A stretch of 64,000 bases of DNA from Lacihabitans sp. CS3-21 (GCF_024343675.1 NZ_RJUD01000097.1:62001-126000); one strand, 5' to 3'; counted from the stretch's first letter, positions 45,607 to 54,107 are shown. Translations and numbers: made by a program. Notes: generated from the letters alone by a model not told the origin.

Positions 45607-45639
45607 CAAAATTACACTTTTTTGCCTTAGATTGACCAA
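45607..45639 (-). promoter_or_regulatory. complete Bacteroidota-type promoter for argS
   Basis: On the minus strand TTG (45639-45637), a 22-base spacer and TAATTTTG (45614-45607), 20 bases before the ATG at 45586. It fixes the argS start. Confidence 0.6.
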
Positions 45640-45686
45640 TTTCAGCGATTAATTCCTTAGTTTTACACAAAAGAAAATCACTATTT

Positions 45687-46571
45687 ATGTTACAATCAAT
45701 GACGGGTTTCGGTTCTGCCTCTATCGAAACTGATAAGATGGCCGTTTCCGTAGAAATAAAGACACTCAACTCAAAGTTCTCTGATATTTATTGCAGGCTT
45801 CCAAGAAGTTTCTCTAATCGCGAAATCGAAGTGAGGAATTTGCTTTCAAAAGAATTAGAAAGGGGTAAAATAGAGATGATGTTGAATGTAACACCAAAAG
45901 ATGAGGAATCGGCTGGGACTACAGTTAACCGACCATTGGTAAAAGCATATTTTAAGGATTTAATACAAACAGCAAAGGAATTGGGTTTTGAGGCTTCCCA
46001 GACTGAGGTACTCAGGATGGCCACAATGATGCCAAATGCCTACAATACCAATGCCTTAAATACGGAGGAAGTAGAGGAAGAATGGAAGTTAATCATGAAA
46101 TTGATTGGGCAAGCCATTACCAATTGTAAGGAGTTTAGGCAGCAAGAAGGCCAAATTACTAAGCTGAAGTTTGTGGAATATATTGATATAATAGAGGGCC
46201 TGTTAAAATTGGTCATTGAGCAAGATCCTAAAAGGATACCAGCTATTAGAGAGCGTTTGGAGAAATCTGTAGCTGATTTTATGAACAGTGAGAATTTTGA
46301 CAAGAACAGGTTTGAGCAAGAATTAATCTACTATGTTGAAAAATATGATATTTCTGAAGAGAAAGTAAGATTGACCAATCATTTAGATTATTTCAAAAAG
46401 GAGTTGGAAATTGCGTCAAATGGTAAAAAACTCAATTTTATAGCTCAAGAAATTGGGCGTGAAATAAACACAATAGGCTCAAAAGCAAATGATGCAGTTA
46501 TACAGCGTTTGGTGGTTCAAATGAAAGATGAGCTCGAAAAAATCAAAGAGCAAACCATGAATATTTTGTAA
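45687..46571 (+). CDS. yicC: YicC-family endoribonuclease
   Basis: A 294-residue protein with the family opening 'SMTGFGSASIETDK' and 'EIKTLNSKFSDIYCRLPR', a YicC-like N-terminal domain (about 1-155) and the DUF1732 C-terminal domain that ends in 'FIAQEIGREINTIGSKANDAVIQRLVVQMKDELEKIKEQ'-like helices. E. coli YicC is an endoribonuclease affecting RyhB turnover. DUF4126 follows after 3 bases. It is divergent from argS. Confidence 0.93.
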   Translation: MLQSMTGFGSASIETDKMAVSVEIKTLNSKFSDIYCRLPRSFSNREIEVRNLLSKELERGKIEMMLNVTPKDEESAGTTVNRPLVKAYFKDLIQTAKELGFEASQTEVLRMATMMPNAYNTNALNTEEVEEEWKLIMKLIGQAITNCKEFRQQEGQITKLKFVEYIDIIEGLLKLVIEQDPKRIPAIRERLEKSVADFMNSENFDKNRFEQELIYYVEKYDISEEKVRLTNHLDYFKKELEIASNGKKLNFIAQEIGREINTIGSKANDAVIQRLVVQMKDELEKIKEQTMNIL

Positions 46572-46574
46572 AAA

Positions 46575-47153
46575 ATGGAAGAATGGTTAAGCTGGTTGCC
46601 AGGATTGCTCCTCGGAGTAGCCTTGAGTGCTGGAAGTGGTTTTAGGGTATTTATTCCACTTTTGGTTTCAAATTTGGCAGCTAGGTTTGGTTTAGTAAGT
46701 GTTTCAGATAATTTTGGCTGGATGCTGAGCAATACCGCCACTTTTGTTCTGCTAGTTGCATCAGTAGTCGAAATTGCCTCTTATTACATTGCATTTATAG
46801 ATAACCTATTAGATGGTATAGCTTTGCCTGCGTCCGTTGTGGCAGGTACCTTATTAACAACACAATTTTTAAAAATTGATGATCCAACGCTGCAATGGGG
46901 GCTGGGTATATTGGCGGGAGGTGGCGTTGCGGGCACTATTCAGGCCGGTACTTCTTTGATACGACTGGGTTCTACAAAATTTACTGGAGGCTTCGGAAAT
47001 GGCTTTTTTAGCTCATTTGAAAATTTCCTTTCGGTGGCTATATCCCTGATTTCACTTTGGATTCCCTTAATCATGGGTGTTTTAGCAATTTTGCTAGTTT
47101 TTTGGATACTGAAAAAACTGTTTTCAAAAAAGAAAAGAGCTACTCTCCTATAA
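46575..47153 (+). CDS. DUF4126 membrane protein
   Basis: A 192-residue membrane protein with about five hydrophobic segments and Gly-rich helices ('LLLGVALSAGSGFRVFIPLL', 'ALPASVVAGTLLT', 'LAGGGVAGTIQAGTSLIR'), matching the DUF4126 family. Function unknown. It is three bases behind yicC and its end overlaps the convergent Lrp gene by 14 bases. Confidence 0.82.
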   Translation: MEEWLSWLPGLLLGVALSAGSGFRVFIPLLVSNLAARFGLVSVSDNFGWMLSNTATFVLLVASVVEIASYYIAFIDNLLDGIALPASVVAGTLLTTQFLKIDDPTLQWGLGILAGGGVAGTIQAGTSLIRLGSTKFTGGFGNGFFSSFENFLSVAISLISLWIPLIMGVLAILLVFWILKKLFSKKKRATLL

Positions 47154-47601
47154 TAGAAGAATGTTTAGCTTCTGTAATTACAAAGTGCGACTGAGCACTG
47201 CCAATATTTGATATTGCAGCTAATTTGTTGAGAATAAAGTCTTTATATTCTTCCATGTCAGATACAATAACTTTAAGAAGGAAATCCGAACCACCAGAAA
47301 CACAGTAACATTCTACCACTTCAGGTACGGTTTGAACGTCTCTTTCAAACTGCGTCAAAAACTGTTGGGCATGTTCTTTTAACGAAACATTGCAGAAAAC
47401 GATGAGGTTTTTGTTGAGCTTTTTGCGATTTAATTCTATGGTATATTTTTCGATAAATCCATCTCTGCGAAGTCTTTTTATCCTTTCGTGAATGGGAGTT
47501 GTGGTGAGATTGAGTTCAACGGCAATTTGCCTATTGGTCATCATTCCGTCTTTTTTTAGAAGTTTTAAAATCTTCAAATCCACAGGATCTATATCAATCA
47601 T
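47140..47601 (-). CDS. Lrp/AsnC-family transcriptional regulator
   Basis: A 153-residue Lrp-type regulator: winged helix at about 5-65 ('DLKILKLLKKDGMMTNRQIAVELNL', 'HERIKRLRRDGFIEKY') and a RAM/AsnC ligand domain at about 70-145 with 'VVECYCVSGGSDFLLKVIV'. Such proteins sense amino acids and bind DNA as octamers or dimers. The last 14 bases overlap the DUF4126 gene on the other strand. Confidence 0.93.
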   Translation of the reverse strand: MIDIDPVDLKILKLLKKDGMMTNRQIAVELNLTTTPIHERIKRLRRDGFIEKYTIELNRKKLNKNLIVFCNVSLKEHAQQFLTQFERDVQTVPEVVECYCVSGGSDFLLKVIVSDMEEYKDFILNKLAAISNIGSAQSHFVITEAKHSSIIGE

Positions 47602-47835
47602 AGAATATTATTCTTTTTAAACTCAAAAATAAGGGAAATGTGTGAATAATTTAAGTTTTGGTAGCATTGTTTTCTTTTTCATCAATATTGGTTCTGTTTC
47701 TGAAACAATTTAATAGTGTTTTGTGATTTAGCATTTTACTTCAGTGAGTTTATTTGAACATTATTAAAGCCTTTTTAAGTATTTTTAACGCTTTTTTACT
47801 AAAAAAATGTAGATTTGGCGAGCATAATTATTTTC
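47602..47835. other. divergent intergenic region between lrp-like and CBM9-AraC genes
   Basis: 234 bases, AT-rich. A TAGATTTG box for the AraC gene lies at 47811-47818. No other signal seen. Confidence 0.5.
47811..47818 (+). promoter_or_regulatory. -7 box TAGATTTG for the CBM9-AraC gene
   Basis: TAnnTTTG match 17 bases before the ATG at 47836. It argues for that start and against 47815. No TTG at 17-23 bases upstream. Confidence 0.45.
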
Positions 47836-49104
47836 ATGAAAAAGTTAATATTCTTTTTGTTGCTACTAACTGTTATTTCTGTAAGAGCACAAATCCATAT
47901 TTCCTATAAAGACAATCCCCCTATTATTGACGGTGATATAAGTGACTGGAAAATAATTAGTTATGCTTTTCAACAAACTTCTCCTCCTGTAATATCACCC
48001 AATAAGCTTCGATATGATTTTGGTTTTGATGAAAACCATCTCTATGGGGTGTTTCAGGTGAAAGACCAGCAACTCACCGACCTTGCCAAAGACAAAAACG
48101 GTAGCCCAAGACTCATTTTTAATGATGGAATAGAATTATATATAGATACCCAAAATAATAGTAAAAACCTAATGGATGATGATGATTATCAATTGATTAT
48201 GGATTTTATGGGGAATCTTACCGTTTTTAGAGGGGGTGATAAATATCTCTTAAAGATAAAAGATTATAAAGTGCCAAAGGATACGGTTACCAATCATTTT
48301 ATTATGGATTTGGCCACAAAGTTTGATGGCACCATTAATAAGGAAAGAGATATTGATTTAGGATATGTAATCGAATTTCAAATTGCTTGGGCAGCTTTAG
48401 GTATCCGCCCCCATAAAGGACAAAATTTTAAAATAGATGTGTGTATCAATGATGCCGATGAATATGTCGACATCAAACCTCTTACTGAAAAAGACACGAT
48501 TCCGTCATATTCCTTTCAGAATATCAATAGAAAAACTGATTTTGGCTTTCCGGATAATTGGACAAATGCCACGCTCAAAGGACAACCTTCTTATTGGAAG
48601 ATATTCAATCGATATCTTGCTTTGTATGGGTGGTTATTGGGCTTGATAATTGTTGCCTTATTTTTACCTTTTTTGATCATTTTGGTTCGGCAAAATTATA
48701 AACTTAGGAATATGCAACCTAAAAGACGCTCTGAAGATTCGAAGTTAACTACATTTCTGGAAATGGATAAAAATGCTCTTTCGCAAGAGGATGCATTTAT
48801 TAATCAAGCAAAGTTGTTTGTTCTCAAAAGACTTGATCAAAATATGAGCTCTGCAGAATTGGCTGATGACTTGGCTATTAGTGTAAGACAACTTCAGCGG
48901 ATTTTTAAAGAAAAACTGGATACCACCCCAACTAATTTTATTACCACACTCAAAATGGAATCCGCAGCAGAAATGTTGTTGAACACCGATAACAATATTT
49001 CTGAAATTGCATACGCAATGGGTTTTTCTGATCCGGCCTATTTTACTCGTCTTTTCAAGAGATATTTTGGTAAAAGTCCATCTGATTTCGCCAAAAATGG
49101 CTAA
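47836..49104 (+). CDS. membrane-spanning AraC-type regulator with periplasmic CBM9-like domain
   Basis: A 422-residue one-component regulator. A signal or membrane segment (1-18) leads to a CBM9-like beta domain at about 23-250 ('PPIIDGDISDWKI', 'FGFDENHLYGVFQVKD', 'FNDGIELYIDTQNNS', 'VIEFQIAWAALGI'). A single membrane helix follows at about 261-284, then a linker and a C-terminal AraC helix-turn-helix pair (about 320-420: 'SSAELADDLAISVRQLQRIF' and 'ISEIAYAMGFSDPAYFTRLFKRYFG'). The layout suggests that carbohydrate bound outside the membrane alters DNA binding inside. The S74 protein and pectate lyase genes directly downstream are the natural targets. Confidence 0.85.
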   Translation: MKKLIFFLLLLTVISVRAQIHISYKDNPPIIDGDISDWKIISYAFQQTSPPVISPNKLRYDFGFDENHLYGVFQVKDQQLTDLAKDKNGSPRLIFNDGIELYIDTQNNSKNLMDDDDYQLIMDFMGNLTVFRGGDKYLLKIKDYKVPKDTVTNHFIMDLATKFDGTINKERDIDLGYVIEFQIAWAALGIRPHKGQNFKIDVCINDADEYVDIKPLTEKDTIPSYSFQNINRKTDFGFPDNWTNATLKGQPSYWKIFNRYLALYGWLLGLIIVALFLPFLIILVRQNYKLRNMQPKRRSEDSKLTTFLEMDKNALSQEDAFINQAKLFVLKRLDQNMSSAELADDLAISVRQLQRIFKEKLDTTPTNFITTLKMESAAEMLLNTDNNISEIAYAMGFSDPAYFTRLFKRYFGKSPSDFAKNG

Positions 49105-49163
49105 AAGACGCTTTTGTCCATGTTCTTGGCGTGCTTGTGCAAGTGTTAATTTGGGTTTAATAA

Positions 49164-49171
49164 TAGTTTTG
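49164..49171 (+). promoter_or_regulatory. -7 box TAGTTTTG before the S74-pectate lyase pair
   Basis: TAnnTTTG 22 bases before the ATG at 49194. The preceding TTG (49135-49137) is 26 bases away. A perfect 10-base palindrome CTTGTGCAAG (49134-49143) lies upstream and could be an operator. Confidence 0.42.
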
Positions 49172-49193
49172 GAGCAAATATTTTAAATCTAAA

Positions 49194-50477
49194 ATGACCA
49201 TGAGGAAATTACTTTTTTACTTTATTAGTTTGCTGTTTAGTCTCAGTTCATTTGCTCAAAATTCGATTACCTCAGACCCTAGAGGAACAGATGCTATTCA
49301 AAAAATAGTTGGTATGCCGACATCTCCGAATTCGGCATTATATTCTGGGGGTACGTTCAGTACTCAATTTGTGTCAACTGGAAATTCACCAACCACACGA
49401 CAATTGGTTGGAATAGGATCTTTGGCCAATAACTCCTTAGTTATGAACATCGGAATATTAGGACAGTCATCTGGGATAGGTAGCAATTATGGTGTTGTGG
49501 GATTGGCAAAAGGGGAGGCGAGTTTTGAAAATGTTGGTGGTTATTTTTCAGTTGAAACTAACGCACGTGGCTTGCAAATTGGGATAATGAGTTCAGTTTA
49601 TTCTCACTATGAGTTATCATCAAATTCCCGTTATGCATTTATGGGAGAAACCAAAACTCGTACTAGCAATACGGCATACGGGACATATGCAAGTGCTGAT
49701 AATTTAGGTCCTGGTTCGGTAGTTGGCGGGCATTTCGCAGCTTTAAATTATGAGAATAGTCCTGGTGATAGAACTGGCCTCTATTCGGAGGCGTCAGGCA
49801 TAAGTGGTTTAAATATTGGAATAAAGACTATTTCAATGGGAAGTGGAGATACTTTTGGTATTGTCTCTGAAGTATTTGGGGCGGTCAACAGTGTCGCAGG
49901 TAAATTTATAGCTAATTCAAATGCCACCAATAAATTTCAATTACTGCTTGAAGAAAAAGAAAATGATTTTGCCCGCATAAGCTTCCGAAATATCAACGGA
50001 GATGGATGGCATCAGGCAGCTAACAAAGGTGCAGATGCTGCCAGCTCGCTATTTAATTTCTATTATGTACCCAATGCTTCTGATGTATTGTCGTTGAGTG
50101 GAGATGGTAATGCTATTCTCGCTGGAACGCTTACCCAGTCTTCTGATGGGCGTTTGAAGAAAAATATTCAACCAATAAACAATGCCTCTCAAAAGATTGA
50201 TCAGATTCGAGGCGTTTATTTTAACTGGAAAGATGAGCATCATAGTCAAACTAAGCAAATCGGGTTCGTTGCTCAAGAAATAGAAAAAGTATTACCTGAA
50301 TTGGTAAATACTGATTCAAAAGGTTTTAAATCAGTGGCTTATGCGAACATGTCGGCGGTTTTGCTTGAAGCCATAAAAGAACAAAATTTAAGAATCAATA
50401 CATTAGAAAGAGAATTGTCAGAAATAAAATCATTGTTAAAAAACAGCTTAAGTAACGAATCCAAAAACTCAAAATAG
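49194..50477 (+). CDS. exported protein with C-terminal S74 chaperone domain
   Basis: A 427-residue protein with a signal peptide ('MRKLLFYFISLLFSLSSFAQ'; an in-frame ATG two codons later at 49200 is as likely). The middle is a beta-rich body with Gly/Asn-rich strands. The last 110 residues are an S74 intramolecular chaperone: cleavage context 'SSDGRLKKNIQ', 'IGFVAQEIEKVLPELV', 'SVAYANMSAVLLEAIKEQ' and a coiled coil at the end. It should trimerise and release the mature body by self-cleavage before the Ser-Asp. The stop is 2 bases before the pectate lyase start. Confidence 0.85.
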   Translation: MTMRKLLFYFISLLFSLSSFAQNSITSDPRGTDAIQKIVGMPTSPNSALYSGGTFSTQFVSTGNSPTTRQLVGIGSLANNSLVMNIGILGQSSGIGSNYGVVGLAKGEASFENVGGYFSVETNARGLQIGIMSSVYSHYELSSNSRYAFMGETKTRTSNTAYGTYASADNLGPGSVVGGHFAALNYENSPGDRTGLYSEASGISGLNIGIKTISMGSGDTFGIVSEVFGAVNSVAGKFIANSNATNKFQLLLEEKENDFARISFRNINGDGWHQAANKGADAASSLFNFYYVPNASDVLSLSGDGNAILAGTLTQSSDGRLKKNIQPINNASQKIDQIRGVYFNWKDEHHSQTKQIGFVAQEIEKVLPELVNTDSKGFKSVAYANMSAVLLEAIKEQNLRINTLERELSEIKSLLKNSLSNESKNSK

Positions 50478-50479
50478 CC

Positions 50480-52210
50480 ATGAAAAAACTTGTTTTTTTG
50501 TCACTCATTATTTTTCAGATAAGTTGTTACGGTCAAACCATCCCGGCTTTCCCTGGAGCCGAAGGTTTCGGGGCAAATGCTTCTGGAGGGCGTGGAGGTA
50601 GTGTGTATTATGTAACTAATTTAAATTGCTCGGGTGTGGGATCATTACAATATGGGCTCAATCAGTCGGGGGCAAAGTATATTTTGTTTAAAGTAAGCGG
50701 GGTGATACCTTGTGCAGCGGAGGTTTTTAAAGGGGATGTTACGATTGCTGGTCAAACATCGCCCGGTGGAATTATCGTGCGAGGTATCATCCTTGACGAA
50801 ATATACGAGCAAAATACAGTTTCCCGAAATGTCATTATACGGCACATACGTTCGAGACCAAAGCCTACACAGACCTTAGCCAATCAAGGTTATGTACTCG
50901 ACGATGGTCTTCGGCTTGATGGTGCAAGTAATGTAATTGTTGATCATTGTTCATTTGCAAATGCGATAGACGAAAGTGTGCAGATATCCCATTCTCGTAA
51001 TATCACCGTTCAAAACTGTATGCTTTCTGAAACATTGGGTGAGCATTTTAATTTAGGCGGAATGTTGCTCAATTATTCAGTGGCAGGTCATCAGCAAGAT
51101 AATATCAGCATACATCACAATGTTTGGAATAGGATTGGGGGGCGTTTTCCCGAAATTTCTTGCGAATCGCCTTATTGTAGTTCAAATCCGCTCAATATCG
51201 AAATCACATCTAATTTATTTTGGGACCAGCAGATTCAGACGTGGTATAATTCCTGCATCACGGGTGGAAGCGAATGTCAAAATTTTAGATTGAATATGAA
51301 TTTTATGAATAATTTCTCGGTTGTTCGTAATACTTTCAATGGCCCCTTGGCATCAATCGATTTTTTGACTAATGCCAATAATAAACTATATGTTTCGGGA
51401 AATAAGATGAGCCGTTATAGTCAATATGCTGATTATCAGTTATTTTATTGCTGCAATGATTTCAATCAGAATGCCCCAAATACTAACTTAGGTTCGGCAC
51501 AAAAGCTGAGTACGCGTAATGTTTTTCCTTTGATTTCGCCAACATCGGCTACTGAATTAAGAGAATATGCCACTAAAAATGTTGGAGCGTTTCCCCGTGA
51601 CCCGATGGATAGAAGATTATTTTCGCCAATCGTGCAGAATGTAATTAATACGCAACCAATCAACGGTACAGATTATTTTAATGATGCGTTTCAGTTAGAT
51701 TTTACGACCCAACCAGTTGCTCCAACCGATACTGACAATGACGGAATGCCCAACGCTTGGGAAACCGCTAATGGGCTGAATCCAAACGCACAAGACCATA
51801 ATGGTACGCAACTTTCAAAGAAATTTACTGGCGTGGAAGGCTACACAAATTTGGAGTGTTATCTTAATGAGCTTTCTGATAAATTGGTGGGTAGTACGAG
51901 TATTGTAATTTCACCCCCATCTACAACTACTATCACGAGTCTTAAATTGAACTCAACTGAAAAATTTTCAGCTAGCATTAGCCCCAATCCAACAAATGAG
52001 AGCATTAAAATTAATGTTATTGGCGATTTTGGTAATAATTGGCGATTTGAATTAGTAGATCCAATGGGCAGAGTAATTATAGCAGAAAACGATGTTTCAG
52101 TCGCTGAAAAAGACTTTTTGTTGCCTCCATTGATTCTGAGTGGCACTTATTTTATTCGTATTTATATATCTGAGACTGTTATCAATCAAAAACTATTGGT
52201 TATAAAATGA
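50480..52210 (+). CDS. pectate lyase (PL1-type) with T9SS type A sorting domain
   Basis: A 576-residue secreted enzyme. Signal peptide (about 1-19, ending CYGQ), then a parallel beta-helix beginning 'PAFPGAEGFGANASGGRGGSVYYV' and 'GDVTIAGQTSPGGI', the typical pattern of PL1-like pectate lyases in Bacteroidota, which cut pectin backbones by beta-elimination. The 'DGLRLDGASNVIVDHCSFAN' stretch has the usual acidic ladder. A calcium-binding EF-hand/TSP3-like linker follows ('TDTDNDGMPNAWE'). Residues about 496-576 are the T9SS type A CTD ('SPNPTNESIKI', 'SGTYFIRIYI', 'QKLLVIK'). It is exported by the Gld machine and co-translated with the S74 gene. Confidence 0.9.
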   Translation: MKKLVFLSLIIFQISCYGQTIPAFPGAEGFGANASGGRGGSVYYVTNLNCSGVGSLQYGLNQSGAKYILFKVSGVIPCAAEVFKGDVTIAGQTSPGGIIVRGIILDEIYEQNTVSRNVIIRHIRSRPKPTQTLANQGYVLDDGLRLDGASNVIVDHCSFANAIDESVQISHSRNITVQNCMLSETLGEHFNLGGMLLNYSVAGHQQDNISIHHNVWNRIGGRFPEISCESPYCSSNPLNIEITSNLFWDQQIQTWYNSCITGGSECQNFRLNMNFMNNFSVVRNTFNGPLASIDFLTNANNKLYVSGNKMSRYSQYADYQLFYCCNDFNQNAPNTNLGSAQKLSTRNVFPLISPTSATELREYATKNVGAFPRDPMDRRLFSPIVQNVINTQPINGTDYFNDAFQLDFTTQPVAPTDTDNDGMPNAWETANGLNPNAQDHNGTQLSKKFTGVEGYTNLECYLNELSDKLVGSTSIVISPPSTTTITSLKLNSTEKFSASISPNPTNESIKINVIGDFGNNWRFELVDPMGRVIIAENDVSVAEKDFLLPPLILSGTYFIRIYISETVINQKLLVIK

Positions 52211-52577
52211 GAATAGTGTAGGTCTTTGGAAATAAATCTTTCTTATTTTGTTCGTAGCTTATTGGTTAAAAACATTGAATTTTCTTGGTTGAATTTCTCT
52301 TGATACTAATTTAGAATAGGTCATCTATATGCTTTTTGAATAAGTAGAGTTCTTTGAAGTTCTAGAAAATTTTGGAGTATTCTTATAAAAAGTATACATA
52401 TGCAAATTAAAATTGTAAGAATTAGAAAAATGTGGGCATGATTTAGAAATTCTAAACAGAAGTAGAATGGAGATTCTAAACTGGTGCATAAACAAAGTAA
52501 TATCAAAACAGCCCAACAATTGGATGTTGACCATTTAAAGGGCCATTGGCTTAGTAAAGAGAAATTAGATAAATATT
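52211..52577. other. 367-base convergent intergenic region with a palindrome and a possible gene remnant
   Basis: AT-rich region between the pectate lyase (plus) and MBL (minus) genes. The plus strand has the 15-base palindrome TTTAGAA-A-TTCTAAA (about 52442-52456), and from about 52480 a frame without a normal start that reads like protein ('TAQQLDVDHLKGHWLSKEKLDKYF') into the MBL 3' end. Two overlapping minus-strand frames of 60-70 residues lack any support. No terminator hairpin seen. Confidence 0.4.
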
Positions 52578-53306
52578 TTACTTCACCTCAAACAATCCAA
52601 TCGTATAATCCAGTAATTCTTGTCCGCCCGGTTTCCCATGGCCCGGAACTATGAATTGTGCAGTTGGAAAGGCTTTTTTTACGTTTCGGATGGTATTTGA
52701 CCACTCTTTTTCATTTGCATCGCTCAGAAATCCTTTACCCGCATTCAGTTCTTTTACCATACAGCCCCCAAACATTAAATTTTCGGAAGGAATAAAACTG
52801 ATAATGTTGTCTTTGGTATGTGCCTCTCCCAAATAATGATTCACAATGTCCTTTTTGCCAATGCGTAAAGTCAAATGTTCTTTGAAACCGATTTGCGGAA
52901 CAGTCACACTGTCCTTTTTTGCCAATTCTATGGTTTTTTCTGAGGCATAGCTTTTTATTCCCTTTTTGTGAAATGCCTCTAAACCGCCAAGGCAGTCGTT
53001 ATGGAAATGATTCACTACGACACCTTTTATTTTAATATTTTGATCCTCCAAGGTTTTAATGAGTACCTCGGAAGTTTCATTGTCGGTTGGCGTATCAAAT
53101 ACATAGGCTTGGTTTTTATGAATGTAAATCATGCCGTTACAACCCACTTTTCCCCAAGTTTGGGTTTGCAAAAACGAAATGTGCACAAAAGTATTTTTCT
53201 TTATTTTATAAAAGGCCAATTGCTTTTCGTTTTTACTCACCAGCAATTTGCTTGGATTACAACCAAAAAGAATAGGTATTAGAAGAAAATAGATAAGTTT
53301 TTTCAT
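52578..53306 (-). CDS. subclass B1 metallo-beta-lactamase, lipoprotein
   Basis: A 242-residue B1-type metallo-beta-lactamase. All six zinc ligands are present: H100, H102 and H163 (H116, H118, H196 in the standard numbering), and D104, C182 and H223 (D120, C221, H263), in 'NHFHNDCLGG', 'YLGEAHTKDNI', 'MFGGCMVKEL' and 'VPGHGKPGG'. K185 matches K224. The Asn at standard position 233 appears replaced by Phe. The N-terminus has a lipobox-like 'ILFGC' with C16, so it would be anchored in a membrane as NDM-1 is. Closest in style is CcrA. It starts exactly where proC stops, with no gap, so it depends on the proC transcript. Confidence 0.9.
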   Translation of the reverse strand: MKKLIYFLLIPILFGCNPSKLLVSKNEKQLAFYKIKKNTFVHISFLQTQTWGKVGCNGMIYIHKNQAYVFDTPTDNETSEVLIKTLEDQNIKIKGVVVNHFHNDCLGGLEAFHKKGIKSYASEKTIELAKKDSVTVPQIGFKEHLTLRIGKKDIVNHYLGEAHTKDNIISFIPSENLMFGGCMVKELNAGKGFLSDANEKEWSNTIRNVKKAFPTAQFIVPGHGKPGGQELLDYTIGLFEVK

Positions 53307-54107
53307 TTATTTCGAAAGCTCCTTCGCTCGTTTTTCAGCATTCAGTATTCCTTGTTCTAGTCCAGTTCCGATATTTGCTTCAGCAAATGTACTCAAAGCA
53401 GCTTCAGTGGTTCCTCCTTTTGAGGCAACCGCCTTTATGAGATCATCGAGACTGAGTTCAGCGTTGTTGATAAGGTGATAAGCTCCTAGCATGGTTTGCT
53501 TGACCAATAATCTTGAAAGTCCTTCATCGAAGCCCATTTTCATGCCTGCTTCCACCATGTGTTTTACAACATAATAAAAATAAGCAGGTCCACTTCCACT
53601 AAGAGCAGTTACGGCATCTAACATGCTTTCTTCTTCAATATATACAGATCTACCTGTGGCATTGATAAGGTTTTCTATTTTCAATAGCTTAGAGAAACCG
53701 ATGCCCTCCGATGCACAAAAACCAGTAATCCCCTGGCCAAGCATTGCTGGCGTATTCGGCATAGCTCTTACCACCAATTTGTGGGCAAGTTCGTTTTGAA
53801 TACGAGACATCGTGATACCTGCCATAATAGATAAAACTACTTGCTCAGGGTTTAAAAAAGCCTTTAGTTCTACTGCCACAACGCTAAAATCTTGTGGTTT
53901 TACAGATAAAATAACTAAGTCGTAGCCCGAAAGACTATCGTTTATTGTGTCCACCACTACGCCTTCCTTAGATTTTTTTAGGATTTCCGAACGCTCAGGA
54001 CTTTTTTCTATTAGGAGGAGATTCTCTTTTTTTACTAAATCATATTGAATAAAAGACCTCGCAAAGGCCATTCCCATGTTTCCACATCCTACAATCGCAA
54101 TCTTCAT
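53307..54107 (-). CDS. proC: pyrroline-5-carboxylate reductase
   Basis: The last step of proline synthesis, reducing pyrroline-5-carboxylate with NAD(P)H. At 266 residues it is normal. The Rossmann motif 'IAIVGCGNMGMAFA', 'LVVRAMPNTPAMLGQG' and the dimer core 'ALSGSGPAYFYYV' with 'VASKGGTTEAALSTF' are all visible. The MBL gene follows with no spacing and appears to be in the same operon. A weak terminator upstream separates it from the TlpA gene. Confidence 0.95.
   Translation of the reverse strand: MKIAIVGCGNMGMAFARSFIQYDLVKKENLLLIEKSPERSEILKKSKEGVVVDTINDSLSGYDLVILSVKPQDFSVVAVELKAFLNPEQVVLSIMAGITMSRIQNELAHKLVVRAMPNTPAMLGQGITGFCASEGIGFSKLLKIENLINATGRSVYIEEESMLDAVTALSGSGPAYFYYVVKHMVEAGMKMGFDEGLSRLLVKQTMLGAYHLINNAELSLDDLIKAVASKGGTTEAALSTFAEANIGTGLEQGILNAEKRAKELSK

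Noticed and set aside
45587-45769. 61-residue N-terminal extension of ArgRS
   Set aside because: It overlaps yicC and the argS promoter; the extra residues are not family-like.
47836-52210. A classic polysaccharide utilisation locus
   Set aside because: No SusC/SusD pair and no hybrid two-component sensor are near the pectate lyase.
52321-52534. Two overlapping minus-strand frames of 61 and 69 residues
   Set aside because: They overlap each other in different frames, have no start signal and the composition is that of AT-rich spacer DNA.
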